Shown here: positions 54,922-64,000 of the stretch, piece after piece
Numbering within the stretch: the first letter of the stretch is position 1
How the letters are laid out: each line of letters opens with the position of its first letter
DNA from: Metarhizium brunneum
Taxonomy: Eukaryota; Ascomycota; Sordariomycetes; Hypocreales; Clavicipitaceae
Reading direction: 5' to 3'
Length of the DNA: 64,000 nt
Assembly (NCBI RefSeq): GCF_013426205.1
Contig: NC_089426.1
Location: forward strand, 2,108,001-2,172,000
Position numbers and translations under genes: made by a program
The notes under the pieces: model-generated
Database searches by the model: none
Seen by the model: only the letters and a program-made list of their open reading frames with translations
What the model was told of the DNA's origin: nothing

Positions 54922-56637
54922 GTTGCTCCGACTCGTGTCCCCCTGGGAGAGGGTGATGCGAAAGTCAGGGGGCCCGACGGGAGCGCTGGTAGCAAGGGAG
55001 CAGCAAAGAGCAACACAAAAAGAGTGCCTAAAGGCAAAAGGACCGAAACGATAGGCAGGTGTGCCAGATCCAAGCTCCAGGTACTACTAGACCGACATTC
55101 AAATCGGGAGACACAGCCGGTGGTTGAACCAGTCGACAGATAGCGCTTTGCTGCCTTGTCCTGGTTCCGTGCTTCGGTGTCGGTTTGAAGGCCAAAGGAC
55201 AGGTGGAGATGGGCCCGTGTCATCGAAATGGATGATGAGGCGACACGCCTGATTGGCTGGTCGACGGGCGGGGCGCCAACCTGGTGCAGACGGCCAGATG
55301 CCACCTGCCTCGGTCATGGCTCTATGGCCCCACACTACAGTGCACTTGTGCTGCCTCCTAGTTCCTTCCAGACATGGAGGGCAGCTAAAAGGCCAGTGGC
55401 CGCAGTGGGCACGATTACAGGTTTCTGGCTGTCAATTTGGTGACACCCAGCAGTCTGGTGGGTTCACTGGGTTATGAGAATGTTGCCAGGCAAGCCAAGT
55501 ACTTTAGATGTTGATTCCTAATTTGGAAACAGCAACTGGTCTACTCGGTACGGAGTACATACTCCCGTACATGTCGACAATTTAGGCCGCGTTGCGCCGT
55601 ACAACATTGTATTGTCTCATCCCTCTGGTAATGGAGTTGAGTTTTCCCTATTGTGCAGGCGTACATGTCGGGCTGGCAACGAGGACGAAAGCAAATAGAT
55701 AGAAATACAGCCGCTGGTGACTGGGCTAATTTTCTGTTGTTGTTCATCACGGACCAGCGTGACATGACGAAGCACCCAGGTACTCCTGAAGTAAATGGGG
55801 TTCTCACGTTCGGATGGAGTACATACGTATCCACGAAACATGCATGTACAGCCCATGCAGTGCGAAGAACTGGCGTCTGTCTGAGGGTGTAACGTGTGTG
55901 ATGCAGTTTGACATGCTACATGTCTGGGAAGATGGCTCGATGTGCGGATGGATGGATGGAATCTACATCAACAGAGACGGCCAATTGGTTCTAAAATTTA
56001 TTCCCCCGGCTTGTAGGATTTCCCGTCATGACCTCACACTGTTCCCCGGGTATCAATCCTGAAAGTACCATGCACCTGGTACCATTGAAGCGCCTGTCCC
56101 GTGTGCATACCAATGCCCAGGTGTGTGCTAATGTAAAGTACTCATAGCGAGCACTTTGGTTTTACACAAGTTGCAAGCCCCGCTCTAGTACTAGTTGATG
56201 CTTCAAAGTACTTAGACGTAGTACTGAAGTACTTGAGGTACCTACCAGCTGCCTCATGGACCTCATCAACTTTCATCAACCTCTTTGGGCCACCGGGTGC
56301 CCCAGTCTAACCGCTTTGGGGACCGAAGACCCCCAAAGGCCATGCGGTCTCGCCGCTTGACGACATGTCAACCGACTCATATCTCGAGCACATCGGCACT
56401 TCTGGCAGCGTTACGCCACTTGTATCTCTTTTCACAATCAATTCTGCCTCGAGTGCCCACGCGACTATAAACGGGACTGACTGTATTTACGATGAGTGTG
56501 CGTCGTCTGCCAGATATTCCTCTGCCTCGATAACAGCTCATCTGTTCGTCCCAACAGCATCACACCGTGGGGACCAGGAATCGCATATTTCAGTACCGAA
56601 CCCGACAGCAGAGGCCGCAGCTGCAAGGTCCAGCACC
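54922..56637. other. Divergent intergenic region
   Basis: 1.7 kb between PBN1 and the caspase-like gene; should hold both promoters. Contains TACGGAGTA with a nearby CTCCCGTAC (55549-55570), a loose hairpin. An in-frame region before 56638 (from 56365) has no conserved features, so I place the start of the next gene at 56638. Confidence 0.45.
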
Positions 56638-59600
56638 ATGGGTGACCAGCAACCGTATTATACGATCCGGTCTAGGAGACCTGCGGATGGAGATGGGACG
56701 CGGCAAGGAGGACCAGCCGTAGGTTTCTCGTAGTCTGTCTGCCGAGCGTTGTTGTTCAAGATGGCACTGACATATATCTCTTCTCCAAGCCCATGAGCGC
56801 GTCTGCTGATGGGTCCGCAAGGTCGGCGACACATGACATTAGCCGTACCAGCTTTCACGTGAAGCATATCGGCGCTTTTGCTCGGAGACTCGAAGATGTT
56901 GGTCCACTCACTCACCAACACTCCCTACTCATACACTTCAAGAGACTAATACCAGATCTCACTCAGTCAGCGGCGCGGGCCTTTCCAAATAGAGGCCGGA
57001 CTTCTCAGAGATACAAAAAGGTCCAGGCTCTACTCTTACACTGGGGCTCCGACGATCTCTTTGTTCTTCCAGAATTGGAAGATCTTGAAAGGTGTCTTCG
57101 GGAGGACTACACCTTTGGAACCGATATATTTGCCATACCGTCAGAAAACTCGCATTTGGAGCTGATGATGCGCGTTGGTCAGTTGATCAGAGAACACGAA
57201 TCACAAGATACCCTTTTCTTAATATACTATGGGGGTCATGCACGGATTGACGAATCGAGACAAAGCACTTGGTGCGCGTAAGTGCTGGAACCACAACTTC
57301 ATGCAACGCATATTAACACGCGTGATGTAGAACCCGGGATGCAGAGTCTCCTTGGCTACAGTAAGTGCATCTTGACTTTCCTACATGGTCCGAACCGCTC
57401 TAATACCTACCTCCCAGATGGTCTGCTATTCAGACGCTTCTTGAGCGATCCAAGTCGGATGTTCTTATCCTTCTGGATTGCTGTGCCGGAGCTGCCAGCG
57501 CGACCTTCCCCAACGGCAACAGCATTACAGAGACAATCTCGGCTTCAAGTTGGGATGCTATAGCTCCAGATCCTGGGCGATACTCTTTCACAAACGCTCT
57601 GATTGAGGTTCTTCAGGAATGGCGCCTACGAAGTTTCTCGGCCGCCATGCTTCATGCAGAGGTCTTGGCGCGCCTCAAGCACCCTCGTCCCATTACGATC
57701 AACGGGAAGCATTTTGAAGCACGGTCAACCCCTGTTCACTTCATGATGACGGCCAACCACAAAGCCCCTAGCATTGAGATGACACGATTGCTTCCGCCCG
57801 AGAAGGCCCCAGAACCGATGACTTCTCATCATGCTCCGCCATTACTAACAGGACGAGCCGCAGACTCGGGAGATCCTGTCGCCAATGGTCTTGCTTCGAG
57901 CGAGCCTAATGAAGATGCACCCCACGTAATGATATCACTGGCATTGGAAGATGACCAGCGTCTAGACATCAATGCCTGGGAGCAGTGGCTGAATGCTTTT
58001 CCCGCCATGGCAAAGTACGTCAAAGTCCAGGGCGTTTTCAAGAGTCATTCGACCATGATGCTCCTTTCCATACCCGTCATGGTCTGGGATCTCTTGCCTG
58101 AAGACCCCGCCGTGTCATTTGTCGCATTCATTCGGTCCAACAATTTGGCTATCCAAAGACAACAACAACAGCCCCAGCGCATGCTCGTCCCATGTGCCGC
58201 TCAGCAGCGCCAGAGAGAACTGGCCAATGACACATATTCCTTTGTTACCGGCGTGTCAGGTACAACACTTGCTGCTACGGAACATGTGTCTCTCCAGTCT
58301 CCGTCCAGGGCAGCGGCATATGGTTCCTCCTCAAGAGAGTCTGCCTATGGTAGCTCACGCATTGCATCCGCTAGTCAACCGCCAACGCCGGCGGGGCCAG
58401 CTTCTCCCCTATCTTCATCCCCCGGCAGTCTTCAACGGTCAATGGGACCAGTGGCTTCTAGTACGTCGCTCAGCTCACTGCAGCGGCAGGCAACAGGCCC
58501 TCCCATGAGCAGTGGTAACCCTATCATTACCCGGCAAATGATTTTGAATCAGCAGCAATCCATGAGAAGAACTACATTCGGCGACAACGTCCCCGAGCCG
58601 AAGAAATTCGCATCCCATGTAGAGCAGCGGTTGGAAGAGTACTACCAAGAACAGCCTCTTCCCAACGATGCTCAGAGTGCTTTCCTAGCGTCTAATTTGG
58701 GTATTGAACTATGGCACCTCGAGGTGTGGTTCCATCATCGCCGAGAGAGGGATTTAATATCCAACAAACTGGCCAACATGAAGCTCAAGGATGTTGTATA
58801 CGAAGCCACTAATGGGCCGAGAATGATCTTGGCTGCCGATCTGAGCCGGCTGTTAGAACTTTCCCTACCCGGAGATGCATTACTATTTGACCTGAGATCA
58901 TCTATCGAGTATGAGCGGTCGCACATTTACGGAGCAATTCATCTTCGCACTCCAAGAAGTTTTCTCCAATCTGCGCCGTTGGATCTGATTGAGCATGCTA
59001 TACCCGACGAACAAGGAAGAAAACAGTTATCACAGTGGCCCACGGCCAAGTGTATTGTCTTCTACGGTTGTGGACTGGAATCTGCATGGGAGTGTCCCGC
59101 TGCAGAACTCATCGTTCGAAAGTTGCGGGAACACGGGTGGGTGGGACAATGTTTCATCCTACGCGGCCATTACCGAGAATTCTGCCAGACTTTTGACAAG
59201 TATATTGTTGGGACTAAGATGACACAGCAAGCCAAGGATTGGGTCAGCAGCCAAGCGACAGTTCTGACGACGGAGACGGACAGACAAACGATTGAGGAGG
59301 AGTACTCGTCTTGGCTAGACCAAGTAGAGAGCGAAGACCGGGCGCGACCCTTGTCCACCTCTCCTACACAAACGCCGGAGCGATTTGAAGCGCTGGAGTC
59401 CCAGGAAAAAGATCTAGAAGCCGAGTTTAAAGCTCGCTGCGGGGCTTTATTCAGCAAAGCAATGGATATTCAACAGAGTAGTTTGGGCGCGGATGACTTC
59501 CAGGCGAAGGCCGCCCTGGTGGAATATCTTGACCGTGGCTTGGAGAAGATGCGCTCCGTGCAAGCTTTTCCGCCATTCGCATTTGCACCTGGCCATTCAA

Positions 59601-59806
59601 AGATGCCCTCAGAAGACTACGGCGAGGGGTTCTTGAGCAAACGACAAGAACAAGATTTCGACGCCGAGTATGTCGAAGTGACTAAAGATGGCTCGACGCA
59701 AGGAGCTTCACCGTCTCGAATCTCAGACTCCCCGGAGTCAAACGTGCCCGGGGATAACACAGGCATCCGCGGGGGCAGCCTCTTGCACAAGATGTTCCGG
59801 CGGTGA
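56638..59806 (+). CDS. Caspase-like / homeodomain-like / rhodanese multidomain protein
   Basis: Four exons (56638-56718, 56790-57277, 57331-57360, 57418-59806), including a 30-nt microexon, in matching phase give 995 residues. Residues about 75-290 form a caspase-fold (C14) domain with the catalytic histidine in IYYGGHA (H177) and cysteine in LILLDCCAG (C221/C222). A conserved fungal segment follows (MISLALEDDQ, AKYVKVQGVFKSHS, PVMVWDLLPED), then a low-complexity S/Q/P-rich linker. Residues about 603-644 (LEEYYQEQPLPNDAQSAF, VWFHHRRER) look like a homeodomain helix 1-3 unit, with WFHHRR replacing WFxNRR. A rhodanese/Cdc25-type domain spans about 669-798 (ALLFDLRSSIEYERSHIYGA, FYGCGLESAWECP). 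Its loop cysteine is kept, but the arginine of the CX5R phosphatase signature appears to be replaced by tryptophan. The role is unknown; regulated proteolysis or death signalling linked to DNA or phosphoprotein binding is speculation. Confidence 0.85.
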
Positions 59807-62800
59807 AGGTCAATATTACATTCTTACTCAGTTTCTTGGTATTCGGCCACGGTTAGGAATGGTATGTGGCTGACGATATACAAAGGCACTATGGATATGG
59901 AGTTGGTTTTGTTACTGGGGGCCATGTCATCTAGGAGAAGGTTTTATTCCTGCATGTAACGTACACGTTAATTGGGAGGGGGTGCAAAATATCAGCAGCG
60001 TCTCTGGGCTCGGGAATAGGTTAGCCTAGGGGTGATTGTATACTTTTGCAACAGTCTTATCAAGAGAGACCATCCCGCATTCACCTTGCAAAAGACATCT
60101 TCCCACTTCCCCTTAAGTTCCCGGTTATCCGCCTTGTCATATAGTAGTCAATGCCTCCATGTAGCACAGCTTCATACTGCACAACTTCTCGCCCATTTGT
60201 TATACAAGGTGTTTCTCACAACGAGGCCGCCTTCGCGCCAGCTTATTGGTTCCCGGTGCCGGGTGGTGGTACGTTGCACGCTTTTTGTGCTCGTACGACG
60301 TTATTTCCCGGGTCTCTGAGGATTCTGGGCCGTGTCAGCATTTCGAAACACGGCTTACACTATCTGGCAAGCTATATTTATCCTCGCCCGAAGTATAAGC
60401 AAGCATCTTGCAGTGCCTGTCCTGTACTTGTGATTACGGGCACCGTGGCATTGATGCTTGAGTTTTTATTCTCCCCCACCCATGCTATAGACAGCCTAAG
60501 CCGCCTGTTTCGAATTCAGGGTCACACAAGTCATATAATGAAAGGAGCCAGAGATCATGTAATAATAGCTTCTCGCTTTCCAGTCTTTGGATGAGATTTA
60601 GCCCTCATGGTTGTTGCGCCGGTTTAACAGTGCCTCCAGGCGTGGAGGTTCAGCACAGGAGCGAGGGACGCTGACGGAGAGAAGCAAGCCATGCCACAAA
60701 CAATCTCGCAGCATGGCTTCGTGCATGTAGCTGACAGCAGAACATCTGGTCTGCCGTGGCAGAATTTACCGGCATCGTTAGCCCCGTTGACGTTTTATTT
60801 TGTGCGACTTTCCCGCTCCGCTCACGAGGGATGGCACATGGCACGGCGGCGCACAAGCGCAAAATCGAGAATTCCCTGTGCTTGTGGAGGCAGGGGTGGA
60901 CTGTTGTGCCTGTTTTTTTCTCAAGAGGTGTGGTTACACGATGGTGATGCTGGTGTTGCGTGTGTTGATGTAAGTGCTGGCGTTGAGTTGGTCATGGATG
61001 TAGCGGAACGAAGACTTCGTATTCCAGATGTCAGAGGGATGAACTAGTTTTCTGAGGCATAGCCAGCTTGCAGATGCGTAAAGTACAGGATATTTCAGTG
61101 GAGGATTTCCAATTGAAGGGTCTTCTTCATTCACCAAGAGGTGGCGCTGGCTTGTAGAATGGAAGCAGATATGCGGTAAGCATTCTCGCTCCATCTCATA
61201 CAAGACTCCAGGCCGTGGGACAGACTTTGTCGATAAATAAACGGATGGATAATGTGTTAGTGGTCTTTCGAATATCACACAGGAGTTATAGTGCCCGTCG
61301 CACAGGACATCCATTTAGATGCCAATGTCTCCCATCAGGCTTCACAAACCATGCCACCACACAACCCGTATCTGCTGCTCGGTTCCAGAGTCGTCGCACA
61401 CATCCCTCCATGTCTCTCATACACGTGAGATCGATGTCAGTGAATACGTGTGACAATGCACACAGCTTGATGCTTTACGCCAGCTTGAAGGGAGGGGACG
61501 GGAGGGGACAACATTTCCATGTCTTTGTGAGACCCTGCACGGAGATAGATACCCTTGCAAAGCTTCTATGAGTGCCGGCCTACTCTTTAACGTATCGAGA
61601 CTTGAATTTGATTTGAAATACATTGGGCGGACGAAGAAACACAGCCAGCTCTCACAAAATTTATGTGTCCCATGTAAACTTCGTGCGATACGGCGCAAAA
61701 TACAGCCTCACATGATACCTACCCTACGATGCGCTGCAACACGGAATGCTTCGGCCGAGAAAATTTCCCGAACGGCGCAGATGTAGTGTCAAACAGCGAG
61801 GTGAGAAAACGCTCTGTGCGATTACTCGATGCCGTGCGCGTGTAAGTGTCGTCATGCCATCTACCTTCCTGGCTTCTGGTCCCGGTACCCTCTCCGTCTG
61901 CAACCTTGGGACGCTTTGTACAGCAGAGCAGCCCTTGTGGAAAAGGCTTGTTAGAGAGACGGCGACCCCGGCTTGTGCCTCTAACGTGTCGGCCTACAAC
62001 GCTGCACCTCTAGTTGGGGAAACGCTGACCGAAACACGTTGCGCATCCATCGAGTCAGTTTGCGGAGACGTGGTACCAGTCCATCGGAACCGGAATCTGA
62101 ACAAGGTGAGCTGGAAACAGATCTGAGTTCCGACTAGCGAACGCCACTGCGGCGTCAACTACCGTAGCATTCAGACCCTTTCCCACCGACAACCGCCACA
62201 GGTTTCAGGGCCAAGCAAACATCATTGATACTAGCGCGTACCTGATGTCATTCCGGCAACCAGTCGTAATTTTGGTTGGGATTGCCCAAACGACGCTGCC
62301 CCCTTGCCCACTTCAGTCGACCTTGCGAGCAGCTGTCAAACACACATGAGTGGAGAGGCCTTGTCCCAAATCGGCCATTATTTCCCTTGTTTAGAATTGC
62401 CGATTTCTGAAGGAGTGCTGGTCGTCGTGTGACCAATGAATGGGAAGTACCAAGCGGGACGAAATCGTAGGGAGTTGTGTTCATCTGAGCCTTCTGATCC
62501 TTCTGCACACCCCCCTCCCCCTTTTCTCTTTCTCTTTTTTCAGACGCAATATTTCATCTTTCTAGGGGGAGTGGTACATTGCAGATCGACTTGGATGCAC
62601 ATTCCCGAACACCGCCACGGCGGTTATGGTGGCCCTCGTGAGTTGTCCAAGTTGAAATGTGTTGTCGGGTCCAAGATGCTTGTGATACGCCACACGAAGC
62701 AATGCCGCTGAGCATCGAGCCTGCGGCCGACACGGATATGTGGCGGCATCAGCAGTTCTCTTGTCAATGCGAAGCTGGCCACGACATGTGAGATACACGT

Positions 62801-64000
62801 GTAGTTGAGACTTCAGCTTCCCGTGAGCCATCGTATTTATTGTTAGAAACAGCTAGTAATTACTGACAACGCTCATGTCGTGGGACACAGCGAGACGGGC
62901 GCGACATGGGTTGAGAGCGGCCGGCTTGACCTTCTTTGAAACAGTGACATACATAAGAGCTGGGGTTGGATTGGGGCAAGGGAGTCTGTTGTGCAAACAT
63001 GTCGTGGGCAATAATGACAGCGCAAGAATGAATTGTACATAGGTACATAATATGTAGCACTAGCGTTATTTGTTGAGTTTGGAGGATGGGGTACCGTTGT
63101 CATCGTGTTCACTAGGATCGACTAGACCTGTCAACTTGGTTTGCAGCTTATGCCTTGCTTTGGGGGAATAGTATTTGGTTCAACCCTTGCCAGGGATAAT
63201 GTGAAACAAGCATCGAAGACTTTTCTTAACACAAATCCTTTCGTGAGTCCTGTGATTCTGTGCCGTATTGTCGTACAGACGGTACCGAGGCATTCGTATG
63301 CAAGTCTCATCCGCAATCCGTTTTTTTTTGGGAAGAGTACACATGGAGTTGCCGAAAAAGCCCATAACGAGATTGAGTACTCCGTACTTGATACGGAGTA
63401 CATACGGCCTTTATCGCAGCATCGCGTATAAAGACCGAAAATATGTAGCGCTTCAAGGCCGCATTTATGAGTTGGCCGTCGCAGATGAATGTTCAATATC
63501 GTGCTTGTCACATCTTACTCGGCCAATACGGGGCCGAATAGACATGGATCTTCCAGTTCGAGGCCCCAAGCACTAAGCTGCCAGCTCTTTGTGGCAGGTT
63601 CTGGCTGAAGCAGGGTTCTGATAGGAGGGATTCCCTGGTAAGCTGGCGGCCTTTGGGGTGTGTGAGGCTCGCCGAGACCAAAGATCCACAAGCAAACTGG
63701 CGGGCTGTTTGCGGGCCGGATTGCTGGCCTTGACAGTTTGACTGGCAACACTAACCGGTCGTCGAGGCCGGGTTCCACCAGATCTGGCACACAAAGATTA
63801 CTGATCGAACCTATGAGGACGGGAAACTCCGTGACTCCATGCCCCATGACGAGGATTGCATTTGGTCGACAAGCCTTACAGGCGCCACGGCTTCGGATGG
63901 GGTGACATGCGTCCATCGGATGGCCCATCAGAGGGAAGTCGCTCAACACCCCCGTCGGAATCCACCGTGAAGCAAATAAAGGGGCCGGCTTGGATGGTGG
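59807..64000. other. Gene-free right edge, 4.2 kb
   Basis: No frame on either strand looks like protein, and no splice-joined model could be built. The region has uneven composition with pyrimidine runs and one perfect hairpin (63377-63401). It may contain 3' UTR of the preceding gene at its left end, and a promoter of a gene beyond the window at its right. Confidence 0.5.
63377..63401. repeat. Perfect hairpin GTACTCCGTA-N5-TACGGAGTAC
   Basis: Ten-base arms (63377-63386 and 63392-63401) are exact reverse complements around CTTGA. This is the tightest form of a motif found at several other intergenic places. Confidence 0.85.

Noticed and set aside
60151..60594. 147-codon frame in the right-hand gene-free region
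   Set aside because: Composition is irregular, with no motif or splice partner.

Overview
This window is nuclear DNA from a filamentous ascomycete, most likely a sordariomycete of the order Hypocreales. The signs are: genes split by short introns of about 50-125 nt with GTRNGT donors and CTRAC-type branch points; an HSP104-type chaperone; a fungal SAM-RA-kinase STE11; a Zn(II)2Cys6 regulator; a PBN1 subunit; an mL67/MHR1 mitoribosomal protein; and the short palindromes TACCTAGGTA and TACGGAGTA scattered through intergenic DNA. The order-level guess rests on general resemblance and could not be checked here. I see no operons, CRISPR, rRNA, convincing tRNA or intact transposon.

Left third (1-25 kb): dephospho-CoA kinase (-), an INSIG-family ER membrane protein (+), a RING/LON-domain protein (+), a large disordered hypothetical protein (-), a small secreted-type orphan (-), threonyl-tRNA synthetase (+), a decayed 5'-truncated phosphatidylserine decarboxylase fragment (-), a seven-exon secreted metallophosphatase (+) and a PrpF-family isomerase (-).

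Middle (25-46 kb): a secreted lysozyme-like protein (+), a gamma-glutamylcyclotransferase (-), the MAPKKK STE11 (-), a 5-kb gene-free stretch, prephenate dehydratase (+), a dynamin-like GTPase (+), a P-loop sulfotransferase-like protein with an unusually long intron (+) and mitoribosomal mL67 (-). The last is divergent from the HSP104 gene.

Right third (46-64 kb): HSP104 (+), a seven-exon Zn2Cys6 transcription factor (-), the GPI-mannosyltransferase subunit PBN1 (-), and a 995-residue protein (+) combining a caspase-like peptidase, a homeodomain-like helix bundle and a rhodanese domain. After it come about 4 kb without a recognisable gene.

Most genes are ordinary housekeeping or signalling genes with no shared pathway, so this is not a biosynthetic cluster. 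The most unusual item is the caspase/homeodomain/rhodanese protein at 56.6-59.8 kb. Next are the decarboxylase relic, the possible alternative 3' end of the RING-LON gene, and the dispersed palindromes. Spliced models were built by hand from splice signals and frame continuity; every junction given keeps the reading frame.
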